NCBI RefSeq assembly: GCF_004664715.2
Contig: NC_051074.1
Span: 33,664,980-33,728,979, forward strand
Length of the DNA stretch: 64,000 bases
Reading direction: 5' to 3'
Origin: Peromyscus leucopus
Lineage: Eukaryota; Chordata; Mammalia; Rodentia; Cricetidae
In this document: one piece after another, positions 33,646-45,714 of the stretch
Numbering within the stretch: the stretch's first letter is position 1
How the letters are laid out: each line of letters opens with the position of its first letter
Translations under genes and position numbers: made by a program
The notes under the pieces: model-generated
Told to the model about the DNA's origin: nothing
Database searches by the model: none
What the model saw: the letters and a program-made list of their open reading frames with translations, nothing else

Positions 33646-35124
33646 CTGAGTCTTCTTCACCCGTTAATGGCATTTATTCACATTGGAGTTAAAGGACAAT
33701 TTCCTTTATTTGAAGATTCTTACTATATTCCAGGGGCTGCTTTTGCTCTTGAGTCATGTAGGAATACTACAACCTTGAGTCATATGACACTTGGTGGTGA
33801 CTTTATTAGTCATGGCTATTAATTCTACATAACAGGTCTTGAGATAACTACTGGAGCGTCAGCTCATTCTTTCTAATTTCCTTTTGCACCATCTTTCCTC
33901 TTGGGTACCACAACTTCTGAAATAGGAAATGGGGGCAGGACAAAAGCTTTGTCATTTTAATTGGGAAGAGAAGTCCTTCACAGCATGCAGCTTTCCTAAG
34001 ATTCTTCCATACATAACCCACAGAGAGGGTGAAGGTGGCTAGAGTGAAAAAGACTTGGAAGAGCCTTCCGTGTAGACACCAACCAATAGTTTCTACTGTT
34101 TCACTTTTGGCTAATTTAATCCATAATATTATCCCAGTACACACTTCAAAACTGAGGCTTAGAGATTTGAAATGTATTTCCTGAACTCCGCCAACAAAAT
34201 AAGTTACAGAATCCAGGTCATACCATCACTGCTCAATACTAAGGTCGTACATGGACAGTTTGCTGTACTTTCTTGCATATTAAGCAATTTTAGACTAAGT
34301 AAGTTAGAAACTAGAAATTATTTTGTATCATACTATATGGGGACTAAATGAAGGTAGCAAAATTTTGAGTCTATGAAGCATTATTAGAAACAAAAAAACA
34401 AGGTCATGGCAAGAGCTAAAAAAAATTAAAATGGCAGCTGTCTTTAAGGCTGATGGATAACTTTCTAAAGAGCACAACTCTCTTCTCAGTTATAATGTAA
34501 TGTGGGTAAATAGAAGCCTTACAAGAAAAGGTAAACTATGAGCCAAGAGAGAAAGTATACATTAATTCCATGGGTTCTGTCCTCTTTTGTAATATACTTT
34601 TCTTTTCAGCTGTGACTTGCATTTAGCTACTTCATATAAAGTGACAATCACAATTGTCAAATGAGTGTCAGATATGAATATATGTTTTGAAAGCTATAAT
34701 TATCATCTGTATTCTCTACATGGCTATATCTATAGTTTAAATTGCAGGGAAAACTCTTCCCATTTATCCCAGCTGCCTTGTGCTATACCATTCTTAATAA
34801 AAGAAAAAACATGTACTTTTAGGAATACTTCAGTGTACTTTGCTTCGATTTTTATAAATGAAGACACTACCAAGTGGTCTACAGGACGGATTGAACTATT
34901 TTCTAGTTGCTATCCAAAATCAGATCAGTTCAGCCAGGATGGGTTGTCATGCAAGTCTAGAGCTCAGTCTATGGAGAAGGTTGCCCAAGTCTTCATTCCA
35001 AGTAAATATAGCTCTGATAAATGGAATGGAAAACTTTCATTAGGAATATAGGATACCAATAGATAAATATGATGTCATGGAGTATATAATTATTTCTAAA
35101 ATAATGCTTCCAATAACTAAAAAA

Positions 35125-35126
<2 letters not shown>
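33646..35126. other. Unique-looking non-genic stretch
   Basis: A 128-codon plus frame (34665-35051) resembles no family. No repeat recognised. Confidence 0.45.

Positions 35127-35172
<46 letters not shown>
35127..35172. repeat. (GT)n microsatellite
   Basis: About 23 GT units at the tail of a reverse B3 SINE. Confidence 0.98.
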
Positions 35173-35175
<3 letters not shown>

Positions 35176-35325
35176 CCCACAGAAGCCAGAATAGGGCTTT
35201 GGATCTTCTGGAGATGGAGTTACAGGCAGTTATTAGCTGCCTGATACAGGCTGGGAACCACACTTGTGTCCTCTGCAAGAGCAGCAAGGACTCTTAACAT
35301 CCGAGCCACGTCTTCTGCCCTGCAA
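35173..35325 (-). mobile_element. B3 SINE
   Basis: Reverse order: agccagaatagggctttgga, gagttacaggcagttatta, gctgcctgatacaggctggg, tcctctgcaagagcagcaag, gactcttaacatccgagcc. The GT array is its tail. Confidence 0.88.
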
Positions 35326-35614
35326 TACATCTTTTTTAAAAGTTACTTTTGCCTTAGAAAGCTGTGAGGAAGGTGAGAAAAAAGCCAGTATACTTTAAAA
35401 TTTTTTCTATGTGTCAGTTACTGCAGCTCTAGTCTGTCCCCTTCCCGTAAACAAGAAAATGGAGATTCTTGACTCATCAACAGGAGAGCCAAGAATGGAA
35501 CTAAAATATAGATGACTCGTAACTATTTGTATAACCCAGACTATCAGAGTTCACAGCATTCCTTAGACGAGATAGTAGAGCAGGATTAGATGAGTAAGAA
35601 TAAACATAACTACT
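35326..35614. other. Short unique-looking stretch
   Basis: No feature recognised. Confidence 0.4.
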
Positions 35615-36022
35615 ATGCTAGCAATGCCAACTCAACACAAACTAGAGTCATCTAAGAGGAGGGAACCCCTGCTGAGAAAATGAACCTATAAGATCAGCTA
35701 CAGGCGAGACTATAGAGCATCCTCTTTATTAGTGATTGATTGGGAGGGCTGAGCCCACTGTGAGTGGTGCCATCCCTGGGCTAATGGTTTTGGGTGTTAT
35801 AAGAAAGTAGGCTAAACAAGCCATAGAGAGCAAACCAGAAAAGAACACTCCTCCATGGTCTCATCATTAATTCCTGCCTCGAGATTCCTGCTTGAGTTTC
35901 TGTCTTGATTTCTTTCCATGGTGGACTGTGATGTGAAAGTTTAAACACAATAAATCCTTTCTCTCCAGGCTGCCTTTGGTCCTGGCATTTCCTCACACCA
36001 ATAGAAACCCTAACTAGACAGA
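35615..36022 (+). mobile_element. R1 element
   Basis: ccaactcaacacaaactaga, ggagggaacccctgctgaga, ttagtgattgattgggaggg, tgccatccctgggctaatgg, ttataagaaagtaggc, attcctgcctcgagattcc, cacaataaatcctttctc, aatagaaaccctaactagac. Near complete. Confidence 0.75.
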
Positions 36023-36427
36023 AATGGTGCTAGAAGATGGCCATGGATGAATGATCCCTGGTGTCTGGCCAGAGATCAAGACACAAGCCAGCTCTACAGA
36101 GCTTTTGAAGTTCCTTTCTCACCCCCCTTTCTGACTCCATCAATTTAACCTGCTTTATTCTCAGTGAGTAACAGCTTTTGCTATTGCTTAAATTCTTCTA
36201 ATACTGTCTTTAAGGTTGGTCTACCCCTCTTTCCTTCTACATATACGGAAAAAGGCAACATGGTACAATGGATATGATGTGGATAAAATGCTTATAACAA
36301 GGTATTAGTTAACTCACAACATATTTTAGTCTCTATCTCTTTATTCTTCATAACATATGTATATGTATATTTGTATCTACATATGAAGTGCTATCTTCTT
36401 GACATGACATGGACATTGTACTCATGA
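36023..36427. other. Unique-looking non-genic stretch
   Basis: No feature recognised. Confidence 0.4.
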
Positions 36428-36462
36428 ACTGACTGCAATGTGGACTGACTGCAATGTGGCTA
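36428..36462 (+). repeat. Short direct duplication
   Basis: The 17-nt unit actgactgcaatgtgg(a/c) occurs twice in tandem. Confidence 0.85.
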
Positions 36463-36539
36463 CTTACACAAGATCTGAGCAAGATCAAACCAAGATCAGT
36501 CAACATTATAGGAAGCAGCACTAAGTGGATTCAGTGTGT

Positions 36540-36578
<39 letters not shown>

Positions 36579-36692
36579 TATGAGGGGCTGTGTTGGGTGC
36601 ATCTGGAGTGAACGGGGGGGGGGTAAGTTGGGGTAGATGTGATCAAGAAACATTATACATATGTATGAAATGATCAAAAAATAAATAAAAGG
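36455..36692 (+). mobile_element. L1 3' UTR end (Lx type)
   Basis: cacaagatctgagcaagatc, cagtcaacattataggaag, cactaagtggattcagtg, a GA array, a G10 run, then gtagatgtgatcaagaaac, tgtatgaaatgatcaaaa and an A-rich end. A short 5'-truncated copy. Confidence 0.7.
36544..36574. repeat. (GA)n microsatellite
   Basis: About 15 GA units inside the Lx 3' UTR. Confidence 0.97.
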
Positions 36693-39442
36693 TATTTTAA
36701 GAAATAAATGATTGATAGTGTCTAGTTTCTCATGCCCAGCACATATAATAGGTACTTGGGGTATTAGACAATACTTCTCTCCATGCTTCATGTCACTTCC
36801 ATGTAAAAGTGCTCAATAGTCAGAGTCCATTTTGTTATAGGTGACATAAGGTAATATAGTTCAAAACAGATCAAATAGAACCAGAAGGAGAATTTGTCTC
36901 CAAGAACAGCTCAGTCTGGGGGCTCACGTCTCTCGTGCTTGCTGTCTTTCCATGGGCTCACTGTATAGAGGATTCTCTCATGGTATCCCAGTAAAAAATG
37001 AGGATTGCATTTGGCTCCTTATCAGTTTCTGTATTTTCAAGGCTTGGAAGAGCTGTGTGGTAATACTATTCCTCTGTTTTTCATTCACCAGTGGCCAGTT
37101 ACTTCTACCCATAGACAAATTCTTGTGGAAGTGTTCATCTCCATACAGGACTCACAGACTGGGTATCACAGATGAAAAGAGGAGTATGCTCAATGACCAG
37201 AGAAAGGGGAAAGGATGCTGGGCAGGAAAAGCACTGTACAATGACTTCAAAGGGCTCCCTACACAGATACAATCCTTTGAGATTTGACTGCATTTTAGGG
37301 GAAAAGGAAAACCCATTGCCTACTGAATATGCTGATTTTTGTGTTTACCCGGACATAGTAGACATGTATTTGAATAAATGAATTATTTAATCCCCAGTAC
37401 CCCAAAGGACACTGTTGTTTCAAGAAAGCCAAGCCCTAGACTAAGAAGGGTGATCTGAACTGGGTAAGGGTGGAAACTCCAGTGTTCTTGTCCCCAGTAT
37501 ACCATCTCTCCCTTGGAGTATGGACCAGGTCCAAGGAAGAGTCCTACGCTCATGACTCCACATCAATCAGGTCACTCCAAATTCAATGCTGGACTTCATG
37601 GATACAAGTGCTTTCCATGAGGGACTTCATGCTGTGATGTCACAGTGACAGAGAGTGCCTGGGCTGATGAAGTCAGGGTAAGCTGTAGTGATTCAGAGAA
37701 TGCTAAGCCTGTCATCTGCCATAGACTACAGGCTTAATTTTGTCATTGCTTATTTTGTCACAAGTAGAAAACTCTCATTATTAACTTTTATTTTGCTCAG
37801 CACTCTGTCTACATATTAAGTCATCACAGCTAAAATCTATTCCAGTTTTACATTATATTCGTCTTTTGACAATTTTTTTTGCAAACTTTCCTTAGCATAA
37901 AGAAGACTAACATACATAGAATCATATATAGACTCCTTGCTTGGAAAGCTATCTTAAACTCTAATATCATTTTGGTTATATTTTTCAGAACCAATTCATA
38001 TCCACACTCTCTTGTTCCATATTAGAACACATATCTACTTGTTAATGAAGGCTTTGAATTTGTCCATACAACTGCAAGCCTGGATTCATGATTCCTTCTT
38101 ATCCCTGTGTTCATCACTAATCAATTTGTCAGCATCATCCCTCTACCTATGATCATGACATAAATACAGAAGGGAGAGGGATTTTACATAGGAAGGAGAG
38201 GTAATACACACATTCATCATGCCCTTTGGTCTATTCCAGCTTGTCATCAGGTAGGTATTCAACACAGTCCCCACCTTTCTTTCAAGAAGCACTTGCTGGA
38301 GGGATGTGCCCAGTGCACAATCTCCAGCTCTTGGTACCTTGGTCTCTGCCTCATTTTCTAACAGCCATTTTCTCCCAAGAGTATGTTCTTCCCAGAACCA
38401 CCTGCATCTGGCCTAATGCAGGATACAATGGGTGTCTATACTTGTTCCAGAACTTTCTGTCAGTCAAACAGTATAGATTTGCATATTACTTGGCTTCTTT
38501 CTCTATAAGGTCTACCTACTTCTCTTTCTCTTTGCAATTTTTGATGCCTAATAAATGTTTTTTTTTCTCCCCTGAACTCAATGTGTACTGCCATTGAACA
38601 TAACTGACTAACCTGACCAAAATGTCACACCCAAATAATTTCTATACTTTCTAATAACAGGCATGTTTCATAAAATCCATAATTTTGATTTTTAAGAGCA
38701 ATTCAGTAAATCTTACATTGAGAATTTGGATAGTAAGGTTTTGCTGAGAAGGCCAATTCTAATATGTTAGTGTTGGACTCTAAAAGGAGCATTGGGCACA
38801 GAACAAGTGACAGGATTTGCATGCCATTTTGGTGGGAAACAAACACTAATTGTGCATGGTTGTATTTTTTCAGTGATAATTAGAGCCAGGTTCATCAAGA
38901 TAATTAGCACATGTTTCAACTATTACAATTACGGTAACCACAAAGGAAGTCACACACATCATTTAGTTTTAGCACACATATTTTTTGGGATGATCTCTTT
39001 CCAGATATAACCCCGGAACAACATATCCTCCCTACCAACAATCTAATGTATCTTTCCCAGTTTCAATAATGATTGCAGACACAATTGTGCTAAGGCTGAA
39101 GACACTGACCTGTCATTAAGTAACAAAAGCCAAAACCTGTTTCGATAAATATAACTACAATTAAAAAAAAAAAAAACTCTCACCACAAAAGAGAGGTTTC
39201 CAATCTCTGGATCATCTGTTTCTTTAAAAGAAGCATTTGTCAGGAAAGCAAAGGATCTTTGAAAGCACAGGCTTAGGCCATCTTCAACTTTAACATTGTT
39301 TCATGATATCAGTGAGTTCTCTGCTTCACTACATTGGCTCTGATAATGGCTATTAATTTTAATGGCCCTCATTATGAACAATACAAAAACAGCACCAAAT
39401 ATTTATATAAGGTTTAACAAATTAAATTATGGCATATTAGGT
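36693..39442. other. Unique stretch with candidate regulatory segments
   Basis: Repeat-poor. 38795-38960 carries a perfect octamer ATTTGCAT (38815-38822), two TAATTA words (38877-38882, 38901-38906) and a SOX-like ACAAAGG (38940-38946). 39290-39400 carries tattaattttaatgg. A 123-codon plus frame (38226-38597) opens with TTG and resembles nothing known. Confidence 0.35.
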
Positions 39443-39707
39443 CTGGAGAGATGGTTCAGTGGTTAAGTGTGTTTGTTCCACAATCATGAAAACCAGAGTC
39501 CGTCTTCCAGCAACTACATAACCAGATGTGTATCTGGAAATGCCTGTAACCTCAGCTTCCAGAGCGTCAGGCACAGAAAGATCTTTTGGGATGTGCTGGC
39601 TTCCTGCCTAGTCTAGAAGGTGTGAGCTCCAAGTTTGCAGAAAGACTGTTCCTGGAAAAAAGTAGGTGGAAAGTGAGAGATGAGTCTTGGTGCCTCCTTC
39701 TGTACCC

Positions 39708-39708
<1 letters not shown>
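39443..39708 (+). mobile_element. B4 SINE
   Basis: ggtctggagagatggttcag, tggttaagtgtgtttgttcc, cctgtaacctcagcttccag, cttcctgcctagtctagaag, gtggaaagtgagagatgag and a CA-array tail follow B4 with substitutions. Confidence 0.7.

Positions 39709-39755
<47 letters not shown>
39709..39755. repeat. (CA)n microsatellite
   Basis: About 23 CA units forming the tail of the B4 SINE. Confidence 0.98.
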
Positions 39756-39757
<2 letters not shown>

Positions 39758-40214
39758 ACCCACACATATATGTGCACATACATTCGCACATCTATACACA
39801 CATAAATATATAAATAATTATTTGACTTCTCACAATTGTTTTCTCATTTTATTTGTCTTTGATAACTATGCAGTTTTTCTTGCCTCATCACAACATTTTC
39901 ACAAAGAAATGATAAGGACATTTTTATGGGCACATTTTGCTGGATCACCTTGCCCTGCTTCTCTTCTTAAACTACTGCTGTCTTTATTAAAGGCATAAAG
40001 AATTCCTTTTTTAAAACACTGTTTACTGCCAGACATCATAAACACAAGGATGCAATGAGTTTCCTCGTTTGCCCATCACTGAAGAGGGGCAGGAGCTCTA
40101 TTCCTGGTGACAAGGGAAATGTTATATTTCTTTTCTATTTACTTGCTGTTGGGGGCACTGTATCAACTTGAACTACATATTTGCTTTCTTTTTCTGTTGG
40201 TTGTCTGTTTCTTT
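39756..40214. other. Unique-looking non-genic stretch
   Basis: No feature recognised. Confidence 0.4.
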
Positions 40215-40325
40215 TTATTTCTTTTACAAGACAGCATCTTGCTATGTAGCCCTGGATGGCCTGAGACTCACGTTGTAGCCCAGGAAGCTCTCAAACTCCC
40301 AGCAACACCCCTGCCTCAGTTTCAT
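40215..40325 (-). mobile_element. Old truncated B1 SINE
   Basis: acaagacagcatcttgctat, gtagccctggatggcctgag, actcacgttgtagcccagg and caaactcccagcaac match reverse B1. The remaining left part is missing. Confidence 0.75.
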
Positions 40326-40361
40326 ACATTTTAATTTTTTTAACCTTAACTCAACTCCTAG

Positions 40362-40533
40362 ATTTTTTTTTTTTTTTTTTTTTTTTTGGTTTTTCAAGAC
40401 AGGGTTTCTCTGTGTAGCTTTGCACCTCTCCTGGAACTCACTTGGTAGCCCAGGCTGGCCTCGAATTCACAGAGATCCGCCTGGCTCTGCCTCCCAAGTG
40501 CTGGGATTAAAGGCGTGCGCCACCACCGCTTGG
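40362..40533 (-). mobile_element. Young B1 SINE with target-site duplication
   Basis: Reverse B1: T tail, tcaagacagggtttctctgt, gtagctttgcacctctcc, actcacttggtagcccagg, ggctctgcctcccaagtgc and cgtgcgccaccaccgctt. The 10-nt word caactcctag flanks both sides (40352-40361 and 40534-40543). Confidence 0.96.
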
Positions 40534-40543
40534 CAACTCCTAG

Positions 40544-40799
40544 TTTTTTGTTTAGGATGCTACTATGTAAATAGCCTCAATGTTATACCCCAGAATTGTC
40601 ATTCTATGCACCTCTCCAATTCCCCTACACACTGTGGATTTTTGTACAGTGAATATGAATAGGCCATATCATTGTCAGAGCAAAAAACAAGCAATCGACT
40701 GTGTAAAATACACTTATTTTTTGCCATTCTCTTTATGGTGATAGATGTCATGAAGACGACAGAAAAACATTTCAATAATTTCATAGGCACACTATCAAA
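40544..40799. other. Short unique-looking stretch
   Basis: No feature recognised. Confidence 0.4.
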
Positions 40800-40984
40800 C
40801 CGGTGGAAAAAAATCTAGCATGGGTGAGGGAGGGGGTCCCTGAGACCTCACCCCTTTAGGAGAAGCTATTGGCAGTTAGTTGATGGGTGCTGTGGGAAGG
40901 AAAGCCACTCTCTCTAGAGGGAAGGGCCACTGTTACGGCTCCTTGTGCTGCAGTGAATGGCCGCATAGCGATGGGAATCAGAGG

Positions 40985-41637
40985 GTGGGGATGGCTACAT
41001 CTGGAATTAACTAAACCCCAAGTGGCTTGGTACTCCTGTGAGGGACTTTTTTTTTCCTTATAATTAAATCCTTTGAAGTGGGATGACTCACTTTTAATCC
41101 AGAGGTTTCAAAGTGAGAAGAAACACATTTAATCCAGATATTTGAGGTGAGAAGATCCACCTCTGATCTGGGCCACACCTTCTACTGGCAGCCTATATAA
41201 AGGACATGAAAGAAGGAATCTTGCTCTCTTTGCCTGCTTGCTCTCGCTGGAAAGGCCATTCCTTCACTGGCATTAGAACTTAGTTCTTTGGGATTCTGGC
41301 ATTAACTGAAGACCAGCTTTGACATCCAACCTTGGGGACTCCACAGCTACTGGATTCTTGAACCCTCTATTGGTAGACAACTATTTGTTGGACTAGTTGA
41401 ACCACAACCTGTAAGCCATTCTTAATAAATCTCTTTTATATATGTATATATGCTCTTTCTCATATATATATATATAAGGCATTTATTATATATTACATAA
41501 TATATCATTATATGATAAATATGTTAGCATATGACGTATTATATACTATTAATATTATTGATATATAAATCACATATATATATAAATATACATATTCATT
41601 CTATCAGTTCTCTTCATCTAGAGAACCCTGACCAATA
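40985..41637 (+). mobile_element. T-class mid-repetitive element in L1
   Basis: It starts ctacatctggaattaacta and passes through ccccaagtggcttggtactc, gatctgggccacaccttcta, gcctatataaaggacatg, cactggcattagaacttag, agaccagctttgacatcc, ggactagttgaaccacaacc and taataaatctctt. A 120-nt TA-rich block follows, then ctctagagaaccctgacc. A 6-nt repeat cagagg bounds it (40979-40984, 41638-41643). It has TATA-like and AATAAA-like words, so an LTR or a DNA element remains possible. Confidence 0.65.
41440..41600. repeat. TA-rich block
   Basis: Imperfect TA repeats near the 3' end of the T-class element, where other copies carry a short TATATA stretch; here it has expanded. Confidence 0.85.
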
Positions 41638-41857
41638 CAGAGGATTATTTATAACAACAAAAAGAGAACATGAAGTTGGGAGGGCAGTGGAGAGGGGTAT
41701 TATGCTGAGTTGGAGGGAGGGAATGGTCGATGGATATGAGCAATACACATTGTATGAATGAAGTTTTCAAAAGAATAAAATATTATTTAAAGACACATAA
41801 ATAGATAAAACTCAACCAAGAGTTTGAAAAAGACCTACTAACAAAACAGAGGTATGA

Positions 41858-42195
<338 letters not shown>

Positions 42196-42344
42196 TGTGT
42201 GTGCTAAAATAAGTAAATAAATAAAGTAAGTAAAAAGAACACAATCTACTCATTTACCTCCCATGTAGATTAATTATATTATTATTTGGAACAATGAGTT
42301 CAACTGACTTAAAACAATAAAATTATCCCTGGACACACACACAC

Positions 42345-42535
42345 TTAAGCAATCTTAAATGGGCTCAGCAGGTTGCATATACAAGTGTGTATTTAACGAT
42401 AGTAATTAAAGAAGAGTTCATGAATTGGGAAAGGAGTGGGAGACACTGGAGAAGTCGAAGGAGAAGGAGTGGAGTAGGAGTGATGAAGATACATTATTCG
42501 TGTATGAAATTCTTGGGAAAAAAAGAAGAAAAATG
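42345..42535 (+). mobile_element. L1 3' end fragment (Lx type)
   Basis: aaatgggctcagcaggttgc, a short TGTG stretch, agtaattaaagaagagttca, tgaattgggaaaggagtgg, ggagaaggagtggagtagg and an A-rich end follow the Lx tail. Confidence 0.7.
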
Positions 42536-45266
42536 AAAAATTGAGGAAAATCATAGAAACCATCTCTCAAATTGCATATAATAAGCAATATCAACACAAA
42601 TGATGACAACCCCTAAGGACACAGTTCCATCTGCTGTCGTTAGTATCTACAACTGTAGTCTGTCCAGGATCCAGCTTTTCCCAGAGACAAGTGCTTGTTG
42701 CCACTGGCGCTCTTGGTCTCTTTTAACCCAACTTCATTAATTTTCCTCCCTAACTAGGCCATCTGAGTTCCCTCTTCACCACAAACAAAACCAAAGCTTT
42801 TCATCTTTGGACTCTTCCTGATGTGGTGCAGTCCTTTCATCTTCCTCGTTGAAATGGAAAGTTTGCATGTCCCAGGAAGACTCCCCTCCCCAGCCACCTT
42901 CTTCCTTAAAGCTGCCCTCGTAGCACTCCAGGCAGCTAGAGCAGACAGTTGTGTACTGAATGTTTACATCATCATCCCCAAATTCATGCATTGACATTGT
43001 AGACCCCAAGGTAATAGTATCAGGGAGTGGAGCCTTGGAGAGGAAGCAAAGCCATGAGAGCAAAGCCCTTATTTAACAAAAAATAAACAGAAAGAAGGAT
43101 TAATAGTCCATATAAGGAATTCACAGGAGGCATACAGAGTGTTCTTCAGAGGGTGCAAAGAGCAAAGGGGAGTATTTAAAGGATAATAGTGGGCTGGTCA
43201 AAGAGACCATTGCAACACTTTACATTTCAGGCAGGCTTTATACTATTTTTGGAACAGAGAGCTCTTTGAAAGCCGTATTTTCTGTCCAGGTAACTGACAG
43301 ACTCACTAGTGTTGACGCTAATGGGAGGGGCAATAGTATGACCTTGTTGTTTATGAGACAGCCTTGTACAATAATCTCATAAAATCCAGGGCTCCTAAAG
43401 CCACATTTAGATAGTCATCGATTGACAACAGTTAAGAATGTTATGTCTCCACTCAAGGTGAAAGATAAGACTCAGGTTCCACTCCCTTGACCACTAATCA
43501 GAATCCTGGTGTTCTAGGCCTTAGTACCTCAAGAAGTAGATTATGAGGATGGAGTCAATACATAATGTCATCCTACCCTCCTGATATCTAACCAACTAAC
43601 CAGCAATGTGAAGACACAGTGAGAAGGTGGACATTTGTAAACAAATATGGAGTGTGCTGACATCTTGGTTTTGAATAACCCAAATCTAAACTGGCAGAAA
43701 TAAGTCTTTTCAAACAGCAAGCCTAACGCTTTATTACAAAAGTCTAAACTGACCAAGACAGAAGGAGACTTCTTTTCCTCCGATGACTTCAGATAATTAT
43801 CTGCCTATCTTCAAGTGAAAGCCTGTCCTCATCAGGTGCACACACTCCAGCAATCTCCAACTCAAACACTTAGGGATGTTGGCAGGAACATATCTTCCTC
43901 ACCCGGTCCTTGCTACATCCCAGGAGAATGCAATCTCTTCAGTTCAATGACTTCTTCACTATGTCCTCTGTCTCTTGATTTCTCTGTATCCAAAGATCTT
44001 CTCAATTCTTGGAATTCACTTCCATAGTCATAACCTGGTCCTTAAGGTCAATCAGGTGTTCCTCACCTCTGACATCAGAAACTGTGAAGCAAAATCAGCT
44101 GCTCCCTTCTCTGACAATAGATACCTCTGTGAATCTCCTACACATCTATACATAGTTCTTGCTTCTTGACAGAAATTCTAATACAAAGTTGTTCATTCAT
44201 GTTCATATACTTTAATCCCGTTCTGTTCTCAGTTCCTCCTTTTTTTTAGTTTAGGATGCAAGATGCATTTATGAGTAATGACATTTAATGTATTCATTTT
44301 GCACTCCACGTTTGTTCTCTGTGCATCTCATCTTTGTCTACTATTCAGGTTGTGTCAAGTGGAAAGAGATGAGTGAGGACAGCAGTAAAAAAAAAAAAGA
44401 TGTGATAATGATTAAATCATTCAGCAACGGAACCAATATTTGTTAAAGCATGGTATTTAAAATGACAGAAAAGAAATATAAGCATTATATTCTCTATTGG
44501 TGTGGAAATTGCAACAACTAAAGAATCCAGATGAGAAAAAAGCACATTGTGAGCACAATAAACTTGTTGATGTCTCATTTATAACAGTTGGTGCAAAGGG
44601 ATATGATTTAATGTCAGCAAATAGAGTAATAAAAGCATAAGAACAGTTAATCATACAAAACCAAACAGGAAAAGAGATAATGTTATTGACCAAATGGGAT
44701 AGCATAGATATACAAACAGACAGATGACATATGGTCCAGAACAGGAATTTCAGAATCAAAACCAAATACAGAGCAGAATCCAGAGTAAGACAACAGTGAG
44801 CTTGTAAATCCATAGAGAAAATATATGGTCCATAAGGTATTGGGCAAACTAGGTAGTGTTGTGAACCAATATCTTACAATGCACAGCAGAATAAACTACA
44901 GACAATTCAAAAGATTAATTTTTAAAGGAAAAAAATTACTGATTTTCTTTGCATAGCTGATTTCTATAATTTGAATCAGCCTCAGCTCTCTCCTCAACAG
45001 TATTTGTTTCCACTTTGAACCTGTATGAGCTAGGCCTCCTCGGTCCTCATTTCTCTCTGCCCTTCCATCAAAATGGCCCATTAAACTCTGTGTACAGCAT
45101 TCACAGGCTTTCCTAACCCAGAGTTTCAACATCTTTCACATTTGTCCCACAAACCACTTCCAAAGTCCTAAAAACTATAGTCATGTTTATCATAGTAACA
45201 AACCTAATTCTTGGTACCAATTTTATGTCTCAATTTTTCTTTCTGTTGTGTTTAAAAACATCCTTT
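42536..45266. other. Mostly unique stretch with CArG box
   Basis: No gene recognised. At 42975-43070 accccaaggtaatagtatc and agtggagccttggagagg resemble an old mammalian repeat. A perfect CArG word sits at 43108-43117. A 95-codon minus frame (42776-43063) opens with TTG and is acidic; I do not recognise it. Two overlapping plus frames at 43815-44169 also match nothing known. Confidence 0.4.
43108..43117. promoter_or_regulatory. CArG-box consensus word
   Basis: CCATATAAGG is a perfect match to the serum-response-factor consensus CC(A/T)6GG. A single word of this length can arise by chance. Confidence 0.3.
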
Positions 45267-45675
45267 TGTTGTGGGATGTTGTTCCTTATGCTGTGAATAT
45301 GTGTTGCTCTGATTGGCTGATAAATAAAACGCTGATTGGCCAGTAGCCAGGCAGGAAGTATAGGTGGGGTGAGCAGATGAGGAGAATTCTGGGAAGAGGA
45401 AGAGCTGAGTCAGAAGTTGCCAGCCAGATACAGAGGAAACAAGATGACAAGGAAGAACTGAGAAAAGGCACCAAGTCAAGTGGCTAAACATAGATAAGAA
45501 TTATGGGTTAATTTAAGTGTAAGAGCTAGTCAGTAATAAGCCTGAGCTAATGGCCAAGCAGTTATAAATAATATCAACCCTCTGTATGATTATTTTATAA
45601 AAGGCTACAGGACTGTGGGTGAGAGAGTTGTCCCAACTCCAGGCCAGGCTGAACACAGGAAATCTTCCGACTACA
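45267..45675 (+). mobile_element. Solo LTR-like element, copy 2
   Basis: It begins tgttgtgggatg and ends gactaca. It shares with copy 1 cgctgattggccagtagcca, ggcaggaagtataggtgg, gagaattctgggaagagg, gggttaatttaagtg, taagcctgagctaatgg and a ggctacaggact word. It is slightly longer and has no internal genes on either side. Confidence 0.65.
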
Positions 45676-45714
45676 CCCCTTAAAAGAAGCTTGAGGGAGG
45701 AAGGGTTTGATTTG

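Larger units (their letters stand above)
40800..41805 (+). mobile_element. L1 3' UTR (Lx type), interrupted by a T-class element
   Basis: The left part has cctgagacctcacccctt, ggagaagctattggcagtta and cagtgaatggccgcatagc. The right part (from about 41644) has gagaacatgaagttgggagg, agcaatacacattgtatg and a gaataaaat tail. The two join in consensus order around the insert. Confidence 0.7.

Noticed and set aside
38226..38597. 123-codon plus frame
   Set aside because: It opens with TTG and shows no domain, signal or family resemblance. The length is plausible by chance in 64 kb.
41161..41215. TATA-like word (cctatataaagg) as a gene promoter
   Set aside because: It is an inherited part of the T-class repeat and no gene follows.
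42776..43063. 95-codon acidic minus frame
   Set aside because: It opens with TTG and its first third lies in an old repeat. I could not match the rest to any protein, though a decayed retrocopy cannot be excluded by eye.
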